This document shows positions 53,951 to 62,760 of a stretch of DNA of 64,000 nucleotides, piece by piece; position 1 is the first letter of the stretch; the number at the start of each line of letters is the position of its first letter. The DNA comes from Holophagaceae bacterium (lineage in GTDB: Bacteria; Acidobacteriota; Holophagae; Holophagales; Holophagaceae), in the NCBI GenBank assembly GCA_023257195.1, contig JALRCU010000041.1:1-64000 (forward strand), in the 5' to 3' direction. The notes under the pieces are model-generated. The model worked only from the letters and a program-made list of their open reading frames with translations, had not been told where the DNA came from and did not search any database. Both the position numbers and the translations under genes were made by a program.

Positions 53951-54901
53951 CTAGGTTTCCTTTAAGTTTAACAAGGCTAAGTCTTCTTCTGTTCCAATGG
54001 CAATACTTGTGATTCCATCCCGTTGGCGATCTAAGGCTTGCCGTTTCACTAAACCGCTCAGGACCTTTCCGGGACCACATTCAATAAACGTGGTAACGCC
54101 TGCTTGAAAAAGATAATCCACCGTGTCTTCCCAAAGGACCGAATGATCAATTTGTTGAACCAACCCTTGGCGGAGGAGATGGCTATCTTGCGTGGGTAAG
54201 GCATTAATGTTCTGCACCAAGGGGATGGTTGCATTTCTAAAAGGAAGGGCTTCAAGAATAGGGGTCATGGTTTGTCGCGCGGGGGACATTAACGAGGAAT
54301 GGAAGGGGGCACTAACCGGTAGTTCGATGGCTCGCTTACCTTTAATTTTTTTACCTTCATCGATCGCAGCGCGAACAGTAGGAACATGACCTGCAATGAC
54401 GATCTGACCGGGACCATTAAAATTCGCTGGGGCAACGACTCCACCCATTTTTCGGACTGCCGTTTCACAGCAGGCTAGGACTTCATCACGACTCATCCCA
54501 ATCATCGCCGCCATCGTTCCCTGACCTTCGGGGACGGCGGACTGCATCGCCTGTCCTCGTTGGTGAACGGTTCGAAGGGCCTCTTCGAAGGTTAAAGTGC
54601 CGCTGGCGACACAGGCGGAATATTCACCTAGAGAATGACCGGCAACAAAGTGGGGCGTAGGAAGTCGATCCTTGAAAGAGGTGAGGACCATCCAGGAGTG
54701 CATTAAAATAGCAGGCTGAGTATTTTCTGTCAGTTTTAGAATCGGTTCGGGTCCCCGCTCCATCAACTGCTGCAAAGAGAACCCTAAGATTTTTTCAGCG
54801 GTTTCAAGAAGGGCTTGATTTTCAGGTCGAGCACTTAAGGGCGTTCCCATCCCGACAAATTGGGACCCTTGACCTGGGAAAAGCCAAGCAACCTTTGTCA
54901 T
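53951..54901 (-). CDS. fabD: Malonyl-CoA:ACP transacylase
   Basis: A 316-residue acyltransferase that loads malonyl groups on ACP. It has the FPGQGSQFVGMG opening, the nucleophile S90 in GHSLGEYS, and the catalytic His in the APFHSSLM segment. The ATG overlaps the plsX stop by four bases. No fabH lies between plsX and fabD, where it is common in other bacteria. Confidence 0.96.
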   Translation of the reverse strand: MTKVAWLFPGQGSQFVGMGTPLSARPENQALLETAEKILGFSLQQLMERGPEPILKLTENTQPAILMHSWMVLTSFKDRLPTPHFVAGHSLGEYSACVASGTLTFEEALRTVHQRGQAMQSAVPEGQGTMAAMIGMSRDEVLACCETAVRKMGGVVAPANFNGPGQIVIAGHVPTVRAAIDEGKKIKGKRAIELPVSAPFHSSLMSPARQTMTPILEALPFRNATIPLVQNINALPTQDSHLLRQGLVQQIDHSVLWEDTVDYLFQAGVTTFIECGPGKVLSGLVKRQALDRQRDGITSIAIGTEEDLALLNLKET

Positions 54902-55920
54902 GCAGAGCCCATCTTGGTGAGCCCTTCAGCGATCCGCCGGGGGAGATCATGCTCGATATTGGTCATCGCAGCTCGGATGGCATTCTTGACAGCACGGGCA
55001 TCGCTACTTCCATGACCAATGATGGATACCCCTTTAATTCCTAAGAGAGGTAGGCCCCCGAATTCTTTATAGTCAAGCTTTTTGAAAAAAGTTCGCAGCG
55101 GCTTCATGATCAGAAGGGAGCCTGCGCGAGCAAGCCAGCTCGAAGTGAGAGCTTCTTTAATTCCATTCTTGAGGAGCTTGGCAGTCCCTTCGGCGCTCTT
55201 TAAGAGTGCATTACCGACATAACCATCACAGACAATTACATCAAATTTCCCATTCCACAAATCTCGACCCTCAGCATTGCCCTTGAAATTTAGGTTTGTC
55301 TTGCGTAAAAGTTCTGCCGCTTTTAAAGTCACTTCCGTTCCCTTTGTCTCTTCTTCCCCCACACTCATCACGGCTATCGAGGGGCGGTTAACCTGAAAGA
55401 CTTGCTCAGCATAAATAGAGCCCATCAGTCCAAAGCAGGCCAGGTGTTCGGGCCGAGAATCGATACTAGCCCCAACTTCGATAAGGAGGGTGGGGGTTGC
55501 TTTAGGACTTGGCATAGGGCTTGCGAGTCCCGGACGGTCAATGCCTTCTAATTTACCAATCACCAGCGTACTGGCGACCATGGCGGCCCCGGTATGACCT
55601 AGGCTTACCATTCCATCACAGACGCCCTCACGAACGAGTTGTGCAGCCACACGAATTGAACTATCTTTTTTTTCCTTGAGAATAATCGTAGGTTGATCAT
55701 GAAAGTCAACAACAGACGGAGCATGAGCAATGACCGTCCGCGCTTTGAGATCAGGGGTCCATTCCTTGGAGTTACATTTTTCACGAAGAAGATCCTCGGG
55801 ACCCACTAAGGTGATCTGCAACTCGGGCCAAGCCTTCAGGGCATCAAGGGCCCCTAAGAGGGTGGCTTCAGGAGCAAAATCGCCTCCCATGACATCGAGT
55901 GCGATCCGATAAGCAGACAA
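54898..55920 (-). CDS. plsX: Phosphate acyltransferase PlsX
   Basis: A 340-residue enzyme making acyl-phosphate from acyl-ACP for phospholipid synthesis. It has ALDVMGGDFAPEA at the N-terminus, then SLGHTGAAMVAS and IVCDGYVGNALLK, and a terminal segment with IGHGSSDARAVKNAI. It is a peripheral membrane enzyme. It sits 17 bases after rpmF, the widespread rpmF-plsX order. Confidence 0.97.
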   Translation of the reverse strand: MSAYRIALDVMGGDFAPEATLLGALDALKAWPELQITLVGPEDLLREKCNSKEWTPDLKARTVIAHAPSVVDFHDQPTIILKEKKDSSIRVAAQLVREGVCDGMVSLGHTGAAMVASTLVIGKLEGIDRPGLASPMPSPKATPTLLIEVGASIDSRPEHLACFGLMGSIYAEQVFQVNRPSIAVMSVGEEETKGTEVTLKAAELLRKTNLNFKGNAEGRDLWNGKFDVIVCDGYVGNALLKSAEGTAKLLKNGIKEALTSSWLARAGSLLIMKPLRTFFKKLDYKEFGGLPLLGIKGVSIIGHGSSDARAVKNAIRAAMTNIEHDLPRRIAEGLTKMGSA

Positions 55921-55937
55921 TCCGCTCTGTCCTTTTT

Positions 55938-56123
55938 TTAGACGGTAGCCGAGACTCGCGTAACGAGTTTACCTCGGTAAAAGCCACAATGCGTGCAGAT
56001 GCGGTGAGGTCGTTTAGGTTCTGAGCAATTGGAGCATTTTGTGACAGAAACAGGAACTAATGCATCATGAGCACGACGGCGGTCACGGCGGGCTTTCGAA
56101 TGGCGTCGTTTTGGATTTGGCAT
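55938..56123 (-). CDS. rpmF: 50S ribosomal protein L32
   Basis: A 61-residue protein with the MPNPKRRHSKARRDRRRAHDAL start and a zinc ribbon made of two C-x-x-C pairs (KCSNCSE and ICTHCGFYRG). It is the zinc-containing form of L32. It lies between DUF177 and plsX as in many bacteria. Confidence 0.97.
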   Translation of the reverse strand: MPNPKRRHSKARRDRRRAHDALVPVSVTKCSNCSEPKRPHRICTHCGFYRGKLVTRVSATV

Positions 56124-56153
56124 GACAAACTCCGAACTTCTAATGATAACAAA

Positions 56154-56675
56154 TTAGCGGTTTAAGTCTAGATTAAGTTTCTTCAAGGCAAGAGCCAAGG
56201 CAGAGGGTTCAGGGGTTACGTCCTCTTGGCAATGACAGAGACCCTTATTCCAATTCTTCCCGCACTGAGGACATAAACCGAGGCACTGTTCATCACAGAG
56301 TGCATAGGAGGGAATCTGAAGTTCGATCTGCTCACGTACAAAATCTTTTTCATTCATTTCATGGGATTCAAAATAAATTACATCCAGATCTTGTTTGCCG
56401 ATAGCATGATCACCACCGATCAAGAGATCGGGATCAAAGCTACCCATGAATTGGACATCAATCGAAAGGGGAACATCTACAGGGGCAAGGCAACGAGGAC
56501 AGGCACCCAGCCACGTCGCTTGGGATTTTAAATCAATGTAGACGTCTTCTTTAGAGGGCAATAAAAAGAGATCAAAAGTGATCTTATCTACTGCGGATCC
56601 ATCGGTTAATTCAAGCCGATCATACCGATCGCGTTGTCGCCAACCTTCTTCGGGGAGATTTTTGAGATCGATCAT
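56154..56675 (-). CDS. DUF177 (YceD) family protein
   Basis: A 173-residue protein of the YceD/DUF177 family, usually encoded next to rpmF and linked to 23S rRNA maturation in plants and bacteria. Visible are the CPRCLAPVDVPLSIDVQ segment with a C-x-x-C and a cysteine-rich end (CDEQCLGLCPQCGKNW then CHC) that could hold zinc. It starts inside the stop of the pilin-like gene (ATGA) and precedes rpmF by 30 bases. Confidence 0.88.
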   Translation of the reverse strand: MIDLKNLPEEGWRQRDRYDRLELTDGSAVDKITFDLFLLPSKEDVYIDLKSQATWLGACPRCLAPVDVPLSIDVQFMGSFDPDLLIGGDHAIGKQDLDVIYFESHEMNEKDFVREQIELQIPSYALCDEQCLGLCPQCGKNWNKGLCHCQEDVTPEPSALALALKKLNLDLNR

Positions 56676-57106
56676 TTTATGGAACTTCCCTCGCTCACTT
56701 CATTACCCGTGATTTGAGAAGGCGTCCGGGTTATCCCGGGATATTCTTGGGTACGATCGGGTACCCCTAAATATTTAAGCTCATAGGTATTTCTCGAAGC
56801 GCGCCCCTGATAGGGTTGACCGAAAGGATCATTATTTTTCATCCCCACTTTGATGAAATTTTCTTTCAGGAGGGGCGAATTGGTGGTCACCATGGATTCA
56901 TAGGAGGGTAAGTCAGGGTATTGACCATACTTCAAATAATATTGATCCAAGCCTTCGGCCACAATTTTCAGGTCGTCTTGGGCTTTGAGATGACGCGAAC
57001 TCATGGAGTAACGCTGATACTGTTTGAACCCCAATGTACCCAAAAGGGCAATGATGGTCATGGCCACTAATAGTTCGAGAAGTGAAAAGCCTTTACTGGA
57101 CATCAT
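56672..57106 (-). CDS. Type IV pilin-like / GspG-like prepilin
   Basis: A 144-residue prepilin with a very short leader and the prepilin peptidase site KGFSLLELLVAM (cleavage after G6; E at mature position 5). One hydrophobic helix is followed by a globular domain with YYLKYGQYPD and DPFGQPYQ, features of the T2SS pseudopilin GspG. Two adjacent ATGs are possible (57106 and 57103). No secretion genes are nearby; instead it is coupled to DUF177-rpmF-plsX-fabD-fabG, an odd partnership. Confidence 0.85.
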   Translation of the reverse strand: MMSSKGFSLLELLVAMTIIALLGTLGFKQYQRYSMSSRHLKAQDDLKIVAEGLDQYYLKYGQYPDLPSYESMVTTNSPLLKENFIKVGMKNNDPFGQPYQGRASRNTYELKYLGVPDRTQEYPGITRTPSQITGNEVSEGSSIK

Positions 57107-57244
57107 GAGGCCTCGCTGATCAAGTCGAACCCAAGAGGGTGTGCTTTAGTTTCTCACAATTCTTCTATAATTCAATTTAGATGTCCTTAGACTATTGATG
57201 TTAAGAGCGGCCATCTTTTTCCCTTCCTTTATCGGTGAATCTTT

Positions 57245-58372
57245 TTGAAACATATCCTGTTCGCTCATCGAAAACTATCCTTTGGAGGCGGCGAACGCGT
57301 TCTGGTTGAGCAGATCGCATCCCTTGCCCACGTTCCTGTAGAGATCTCGGTGCTTTTTCGAAAAGAGAAGCGCCGACGAGATCTAGAGTCTGAAATTCGT
57401 CAGCGGAATCCCCACGTAGTGGCTATCGAGTATCGCCCCTCGGTGTGGGGAGTCTATCGCTGGATCAAAACTCACCGGCCGGATGTGGTGGTGCTCTGTA
57501 ACCACAAGGGAGCGATGTTCGCCTTGCTCCTTCTTGCCCTTCAGGGTGTTAAGATCCCCTTGCTGGTCACTCTTCACGAGCACTACCCCCGCCATCTTAG
57601 AAGATACCGATGGATTGCACGCTGGGTTGATGCCTGGATCTGTACTTACGACTTCTCCTTGGCTGTTCGAAGGGAACTTAGCCCAGCCTCTTGTTACATC
57701 ATGCATCCCATCTATTTAGACCATCTCCCCCAACAACGGGTAGAAATCCATGAGGCTTCGCGTCAAGAGGCTCGAGCGCTTTGGTCGATTCCATCCGACG
57801 CTCTGGTGATGGGTTATTGTGGACAAGTAGATACCCGAAAAGATCCGCACGCTTTTATCCAATTAGGAGTCTGCCTAGAAGCGGCGTTGGGCCGGCCCGT
57901 AACCTTATTATTAGCCGGACGAATTGATCCCTTATTTCGAGATCAAATCCGAAGTTACGCCAAGAAAAGTCGACTGCGGGGCTCACTGATCATGACGGGT
58001 GCACTCGAACACTTTGATGATGCCTTTCGATGTTTGGATCTGTTCGCTCTTACCAGCCGAAACGAAGGTTTCTTTCCTATTTCACTCGTGGAGTCTCTTT
58101 TTTACGGAGTCCCCATTGTTGCTCCCACCGTTGGAGGCATTGAAGCCGTAGCGCGAGGACATCGGGGCGTTTTCTTGATCGACAAAGAGGATGACCGACA
58201 GGCTATTCCACTGTCCGCCCTTAAAAAAGTTTCTCGTCAAGTAGCCGAGGTGCTTCAACATAAACACCAATGGGACAATGAGAAAAAAGGAACGGCAGAT
58301 CTCTTGTTAACATTAATAGATGCGGTTAAACATCAGCCCACTCTTGAAAGCATCTTAGCTCCATGGATTTAA
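57245..58372 (+). CDS. Glycosyltransferase (GT-B, family 4-like)
   Basis: A 375-residue glycosyltransferase. It has the acceptor-side opening FAHRKLSFGGGERVL (GGxE motif) and, in the C-terminal donor domain, YCGQVDTRKDPHAF, LLLAGRID and the E-x7-E-like segment NEGFFPISLVESLFYGVPIV. The start is TTG. Its last ten bases overlap the heptosyltransferase gene, so a role in lipopolysaccharide core or similar glycan assembly is likely. Confidence 0.88.
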   Translation: MKHILFAHRKLSFGGGERVLVEQIASLAHVPVEISVLFRKEKRRRDLESEIRQRNPHVVAIEYRPSVWGVYRWIKTHRPDVVVLCNHKGAMFALLLLALQGVKIPLLVTLHEHYPRHLRRYRWIARWVDAWICTYDFSLAVRRELSPASCYIMHPIYLDHLPQQRVEIHEASRQEARALWSIPSDALVMGYCGQVDTRKDPHAFIQLGVCLEAALGRPVTLLLAGRIDPLFRDQIRSYAKKSRLRGSLIMTGALEHFDDAFRCLDLFALTSRNEGFFPISLVESLFYGVPIVAPTVGGIEAVARGHRGVFLIDKEDDRQAIPLSALKKVSRQVAEVLQHKHQWDNEKKGTADLLLTLIDAVKHQPTLESILAPWI

Positions 58373-59334
58373 TCCCTCAGCAAGCCACTTGGGTCCGTTT
58401 CCCTCGATTTGTCGGTGACGCAGCCATGCAGATGTCTGTCTTGAGGCTTCTGCGCATGCTTAACGTGGGTCCCTTAGTCGTCTGGGGTCCCCGCGCTACC
58501 GTTGAAATCCTCAAGGGCAGTGATCTTTGTGATTACCTGGTTGCAGAAGATCGTAAGCCCTCGGCTTGGATGATGGCGAAGACGTTACGTCAGTTTCAGC
58601 CTGCGCGCTCCATCCATTTCACCAAATCGATGCGTCCCGCGTTTGCAGCTTGGCTTGCAGACGTCCCTGAACGCATTGGTGTTTCTGAAAGTCTGGCAGG
58701 TTTTTTTAACACCATCAGTCAACCCTTTTGGAGTGCCACGGGTCCCTTTCTGCTTCGCTATCACCGAGTCTTGCGCGAGCGATGGCCCGAGAGCCCTGAG
58801 ATGCCCTTTGCAGACTTTAAACCTCATGTCAAGATTGCACGCCCTACCGAACCCTACATAGTTCTGATGCCGGGATCGACGTGGACCTCGAAGATGTGGC
58901 CAGCGGAAGCCTATCGCCAACTGCTTTTACTCTTTCGTTCCGAAGGTTTTCAAGTGGCTCTTCTTGGCTCGCCTGAAGAAATCGATTTATGCCGAACCAT
59001 CGCTCAAGAGGATGGGATCAATTTAGCGGGTCAAACGACACTGCAAGAAGCGGCTGCTTGGCTCCATGGTGCTCGCCTGGCGATTGGGAATGATTCGGGA
59101 CTATCCCATCTGGCTGCGGCCACCGGAACGAAGACGTTAACTTTTTATGGAGCCACGGATCCAAGAGGATCCCTGCCCTGGGGACCTCATAGCCATGAGC
59201 TTCATAAATCGGGCGTCATTTGTTCTCCTTGTTTCAAATCAACCTGTTTTGTCAAAGGTCACCCTTGCATGACAAAATTAACTGCCATGGATGTATGGAT
59301 AACAGCCAAGTCATTAGCGGGATCTATTTCGTGA
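58363..59334 (+). CDS. Heptosyltransferase-like glycosyltransferase (GT9)
   Basis: A 323-residue GT9 protein of the WaaF/WaaC group that adds heptose to LPS inner core. It opens with WVRFPRFVGDAAMQMSVLR and includes MPGSTWTSKMWPAE. The donor motif is IGNDSGLSHLAAATGTKTLTFYGATDP, followed by a cysteine-rich C-terminal stretch (CSPCFKSTC) common in this family. With kdsC and lpxB in the window it supports a complete LPS with Kdo-heptose core. WaaF is more likely than WaaC, but unproved. Confidence 0.85.
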   Translation: MDLIPQQATWVRFPRFVGDAAMQMSVLRLLRMLNVGPLVVWGPRATVEILKGSDLCDYLVAEDRKPSAWMMAKTLRQFQPARSIHFTKSMRPAFAAWLADVPERIGVSESLAGFFNTISQPFWSATGPFLLRYHRVLRERWPESPEMPFADFKPHVKIARPTEPYIVLMPGSTWTSKMWPAEAYRQLLLLFRSEGFQVALLGSPEEIDLCRTIAQEDGINLAGQTTLQEAAAWLHGARLAIGNDSGLSHLAAATGTKTLTFYGATDPRGSLPWGPHSHELHKSGVICSPCFKSTCFVKGHPCMTKLTAMDVWITAKSLAGSIS

Positions 59335-59999
59335 AAAAGAAATTTCTTCTCCTTCTACCCATTTTTTTTGGAATTCTTCAATCTCAAACTGTTAAGTTTG
59401 ATAACCCAATACTCGACCTAGGATCGGTCAAAAGTAATACGAAAGTCAAAGGAGTGTATAAAGTCACGAATCAGGGCAAAAGCTATCTTCAAATCTCTGA
59501 ATTGCGACCTTCATGTGGATGTACGTCCACGGTCTTGGGACAATGGGCCCTTCAGCCTCAAGAAAGTTCCCTAATTGAAGTCACCCTCGATACAACGGGG
59601 CTCAAGGGAGATGTGACCAAAAGCATTCAAGTGGTGACGAATGATCCCCAAAATCCTACCCCGTTACTGACTCTGAAAGCTAAAGTGATACCGGATCTCG
59701 ATATCAGCCAAGAAGCAGTTTTCTGGATCAATTTGTCGGCCCAACCCTTGGCTCAAACCATCATCCGTTTTCGATCCAATCTTGGTCAGCAAGTCGACAT
59801 TAATGCAGTGGATACTGGATCCTCCCCCTGGATCAAAACATCGACAAGGATTGAAGGAAAAGATGCGCTCCTAGTCATCGACGGTAATGCACAAAAAATA
59901 AATTCAAAAAAGCGTTATGGTATTGACATTATTAATGTTGATATTATTGGAGCTCATAAAATGCGTATTCCCATCAAAATCATTTGGGAACTTGATTAA
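59331..59999 (+). CDS. Exported DUF1573 protein
   Basis: A 222-residue secreted protein. After a signal peptide (MKKKFLLLLPIFFGILQSQ) there is a DUF1573/ASH-type Ig-like domain with FDNPILDLGSVKSN, the typical RPSCGCTSTVL cysteine pair and VVTNDPQNP. Its function is unknown; such domains are frequent in Bacteroidota and Acidobacteriota. The GTG start sits in the preceding stop (GTGA), so translation is coupled to the heptosyltransferase. A longer in-frame start inside that gene is unlikely because it would hide the signal peptide. Confidence 0.8.
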   Translation: MKKKFLLLLPIFFGILQSQTVKFDNPILDLGSVKSNTKVKGVYKVTNQGKSYLQISELRPSCGCTSTVLGQWALQPQESSLIEVTLDTTGLKGDVTKSIQVVTNDPQNPTPLLTLKAKVIPDLDISQEAVFWINLSAQPLAQTIIRFRSNLGQQVDINAVDTGSSPWIKTSTRIEGKDALLVIDGNAQKINSKKRYGIDIINVDIIGAHKMRIPIKIIWELD

Positions 60000-60008
60000 G
60001 GATTCTGA

Positions 60009-60935
60009 ATGAACGTACCGCAACGCGCCTCTCATTTTAGTGGTCTTTTTTTTATTTTATTAACGTCGCTGATATGGGGGCTCACGTTCCCCATCGCCAA
60101 ATATCTCTTAATGACCGGTTTGACTCCCGAATTGCTTCTAGGTCTGCGCTTTACCATCGGATCTTTAATACTTTTAGGATTCGTATTGACGCAACCCTTA
60201 CGGTTCCCCCGTCAGACTTATATCGATGGCTTGGTACTGGGAATTGGGCTGGCCGCTATCTTTTGGCTTCAAATGCACGGGCTGCAAACAACAACCGCGA
60301 CTAAGTCAGGATTTATCACCGGCTTCTATGTCATTTTCACGTTCATCCTTGCAACCCTTTTAGGCGACAAACTCAATCGATATCACATCATCGCCTCACT
60401 CATCGCTGTTCTCGGCTTAGGTCTTTTTGCGTATAAACCGGAAGAGCCCTTTGGAGGATGGACTGTGGGAGATTCGCAAACTCTCCTCTCTGCTTTTCTC
60501 ATTGGAGTGAATATCGTCTTAACGTCTATCTACGCTAAACGTACGGCTCCTCTGATCCTGGCTCTCCTTAAGTGTTCGGTGGTTGCTGTGGTTCTCAGCG
60601 CTATGGCCTTTGTTCAAACCACCCCAGAACAATTTGATCTTCTAAAGCAACTCAGCTATCAAAGTTCTTTTTGGATCCCACTGCTGTACCTAGCGATTTT
60701 TGCAACCTCCATAGCTTTCTGGTTTCAGTGTCGCTTTCAGCCCTCTCTCACCTCCACAGAGACAGGCGTGATCTTTTCTCTTGAGCCGGTCTTTGGGGCC
60801 ATCCTGGCAGCCACCGGGTGGATCCCAGGTATTCAGGATCACTGGGGAGCCGTTTCGTTAACGGGGGCGGCGCTCATGTTTATTGCAACCCTGGTGAGTC
60901 AATGGCCCTCCGGTAATACGGCTAAAACTCACTAA
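60009..60935 (+). CDS. EamA/DMT-family transporter
   Basis: A 308-residue membrane protein made of two EamA repeats, ten hydrophobic segments in all. The first repeat has LIWGLTFPIAKYLL and the second STETGVIFSLEPVFGAILAATGW, the end-of-repeat signature. Export of metabolites or amino acids is usual for the family; specificity is not readable. It begins nine bases after the DUF1573 stop and ends before a bidirectional terminator. Confidence 0.87.
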   Translation: MNVPQRASHFSGLFFILLTSLIWGLTFPIAKYLLMTGLTPELLLGLRFTIGSLILLGFVLTQPLRFPRQTYIDGLVLGIGLAAIFWLQMHGLQTTTATKSGFITGFYVIFTFILATLLGDKLNRYHIIASLIAVLGLGLFAYKPEEPFGGWTVGDSQTLLSAFLIGVNIVLTSIYAKRTAPLILALLKCSVVAVVLSAMAFVQTTPEQFDLLKQLSYQSSFWIPLLYLAIFATSIAFWFQCRFQPSLTSTETGVIFSLEPVFGAILAATGWIPGIQDHWGAVSLTGAALMFIATLVSQWPSGNTAKTH

Positions 60936-60956
60936 CCATCCACTAGAATTTCAGTT

Positions 60957-60986
60957 AAAAAAAGGGCGCTCCGGCGCCCTTTTTTT
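60957..60986. terminator. Bidirectional terminator between EamA transporter and atpE
   Basis: GGGCGC (60964-60969), loop TCCG, and GCGCCC (60974-60979), flanked by seven A and seven T. It ends both the plus-strand glycosyltransferase operon and the minus-strand nuoN-atpE run. Confidence 0.94.
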
Positions 60987-61004
60987 AAAAACTTTAATTG
61001 AGAT

Positions 61005-61307
61005 TTACTTGATAGCGAAAGCAGCCACCAGCGCGTAAATAACCAACGCCTCAATAAGAGCCAATCCAATGATCATAGTGGTACGGATTTCCCCCGCGGC
61101 TTGAGGATTACGCGCAATACCTTCGCAAGCAGCCGCAACGGCTTTACCTTGGGCCAAACCACAGCCCACAGCCGCAATGGCAAGTGAGAGATGAGCGAGG
61201 AATTGACCTTCAAAAAGTGACTTAGTCACGGTAGAAGTGGCATCTTCCATTCCAAAAAGCGCTACGGAAACCGTAAAAAGTAACGTGGTGGTGAAGAACT
61301 TTTTCAT
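61005..61307 (-). CDS. atpE: ATP synthase F0 subunit c
   Basis: A 100-residue proteolipid that forms the rotor ring. An extra N-terminal hydrophobic segment (residues 1-20), like a signal sequence, precedes the hairpin. The first membrane helix has G-C-G-L-A-Q53-G-K and the loop is ARNPQ; the ion-binding acid is E86 (ALIEALVIY). Q53 and Y91 occur in sodium-type rings, but the residue after E86 is Ala rather than Ser/Thr, as in cyanobacterial proton-type rings, so protons are the more likely ion. It is the last gene of the run. Confidence 0.95.
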   Translation of the reverse strand: MKKFFTTTLLFTVSVALFGMEDATSTVTKSLFEGQFLAHLSLAIAAVGCGLAQGKAVAAACEGIARNPQAAGEIRTTMIIGLALIEALVIYALVAAFAIK

Positions 61308-61352
61308 AAAAACCCCTAAAAGATGAGCAGGATCAGCTGCTCCGTTAAGAAA

Positions 61353-62108
61353 TTAATGATCATGGGCAACAGCGCCCGACAAATAAATAATAGAAAGCAC
61401 AGTGAAAACGAAAGTTTGAATTAAACCAAAGAACAGACCTAAAAATAACATTGGGATGGGTAAAAAGAGAGGCAAAATTGCAAAAAAGATGCCCGCCACA
61501 AGATGTTCGCCTGCAATGTTCCCGAAAAGACGGAGCGAGTGGCTTAAATTACGACTCAGGAGACCTAAAATTTCCAAGGGGAACATGAGGGGAACCAGAA
61601 AAACCACAGGGCCTGCAAAATGGCTCCAATAAGACCAGAATCCTTTTTCTCTCATGCCGTGAAAATTGTAATAACAGAAAACAACGAGCGCCGCCCCGAG
61701 GGTGACATTCCAATTGCTAGTGGCGGGCGAAAGACCCGGCGTAATACCGAAGAGGTTATTGAAAAATACAAACAAGGCGATGGTACCAATAAAGGGTAAA
61801 TAGCGTTCAGCATGATGAGCGATACTCGCTTTAACCATATCGTCTAAACCGCCGATGACCATTTCAAAGACTTGCTGAAGAGGACCGGGGATCTTAGTCA
61901 TCCGACTACGAACCCACGTCGCAATGATCAAGGTAAAGAAAACGGCAAGCGATGCATTTAATAAATGATCATAGCGTTCCAGCACGGAAAAATATTCGTG
62001 AGCCGAATGGCCTTCTTCTTGAATAATGCCAAACCCCTCCCATTGGTATCGAGTTAAATGGAAGAGTTCAGTCAACCATTTAGCTAAGAAGGATGCGTGG
62101 TGTTCCAT
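61353..62108 (-). CDS. atpB: ATP synthase F0 subunit a
   Basis: A 251-residue stator channel subunit with five to six membrane helices. The essential arginine lies in SHSLRLFGNIAGEH, and FFNNLFGITPGLSPATSNWN carries the second family motif. It forms the ion half-channels with the c-ring. It is preceded by the AtpI-like gene (two-base gap) and followed by atpE after 45 bases. Subunit b and all F1 genes are missing from this locus. Confidence 0.95.
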   Translation of the reverse strand: MEHHASFLAKWLTELFHLTRYQWEGFGIIQEEGHSAHEYFSVLERYDHLLNASLAVFFTLIIATWVRSRMTKIPGPLQQVFEMVIGGLDDMVKASIAHHAERYLPFIGTIALFVFFNNLFGITPGLSPATSNWNVTLGAALVVFCYYNFHGMREKGFWSYWSHFAGPVVFLVPLMFPLEILGLLSRNLSHSLRLFGNIAGEHLVAGIFFAILPLFLPIPMLFLGLFFGLIQTFVFTVLSIIYLSGAVAHDH

Positions 62109-62110
62109 TG

Positions 62111-62503
62111 TTAGGCCTTTGGCGAACTTTTTGTCAACATCAAACGAAGGGCTTCGAAAAGGATACTAGCGGGAAAAAGACTTATCCCGAAAGCCAAAGG
62201 AATACCTTCACTCGGGTAATAACTCATAATCTCACGCACGAACCAAATGATCAATATCAGTTTGCTACCAAAAAGACTTCCATAAACCCAACGCTGTCTA
62301 AGATTTTCGCTGAGCATGCGATCTAAAAAGATCCGCTGGGTAGCCCAAAGCAATATGCTGAGGCTTCCCGATAAAGCAAAGACAGCGAGGCTCGAAAAAG
62401 ATTGAGTAAAAAAGATCAAGAGGCCTAGGATCCAGAGACCGACTTGAATGCTACCTAGCCTTTGAAGGGTCTGCCACCCAGGCGTACGGGAGGAAAAAAG
62501 CAT
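62111..62503 (-). CDS. AtpI-like ATP synthase assembly membrane protein
   Basis: A 130-residue protein of four hydrophobic segments after a short basic start (MLFSSRTPGWQTLQRLG). Size, topology and location between atpZ and atpB suggest the AtpI-type accessory protein that helps c-ring assembly, though the sequence itself is not diagnostic. The start at 62503 overlaps the atpZ stop (ATGA); a longer frame upstream merely shadows atpZ. Confidence 0.7.
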   Translation of the reverse strand: MLFSSRTPGWQTLQRLGSIQVGLWILGLLIFFTQSFSSLAVFALSGSLSILLWATQRIFLDRMLSENLRQRWVYGSLFGSKLILIIWFVREIMSYYPSEGIPLAFGISLFPASILFEALRLMLTKSSPKA

Positions 62504-62760
62504 CACTTGTTTTGAGGAAATGAACTCTTGGCGTTCAGTCGCTTTGATGTCTTGAATAGTTCCCAAAAGGCGCTCGCAATGCCCCACCCTAAACCTATCC
62601 ATTGCCCTAAGACCGGGCGCCCAAACCATCCCCCAATCCATTTTCCTAAAAAGAAACCCAAGGTAATGGCAATGGGAAAGACGAAGGCGATCGAGCTCAG
62701 ATCGCTCCAAAGGGCGCGCTCGTGAGGACCTGAATTCTTTGGTTTTGGATCAACTTTCAT
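62503..62760 (-). CDS. AtpZ/AtpI-type F0F1-associated small membrane protein
   Basis: An 85-residue protein with two hydrophobic helices rich in glycine (FPIAITLGFFLGKWIGGWFG and IGLGWGIASAFWEL), matching the AtpZ-like family encoded ahead of atpIBE. Some relatives have been linked to magnesium or calcium movement or to assembly. It overlaps the nuoN stop by four bases, so the respiratory complex I and ATP synthase genes are translationally joined here. Confidence 0.78.
   Translation of the reverse strand: MKVDPKPKNSGPHERALWSDLSSIAFVFPIAITLGFFLGKWIGGWFGRPVLGQWIGLGWGIASAFWELFKTSKRLNAKSSFPQNK

Noticed and set aside
59220-59330. Longer start for the DUF1573 protein inside the heptosyltransferase gene
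   Set aside because: It would bury the signal peptide; the GTG at 59331 overlaps the upstream stop in the usual coupled way.
62504-62710. Longer start for the AtpI-like protein
   Set aside because: The extra residues are an out-of-frame reading of atpZ; the ATG at 62503 gives a coupled ATGA junction and sensible membrane topology.
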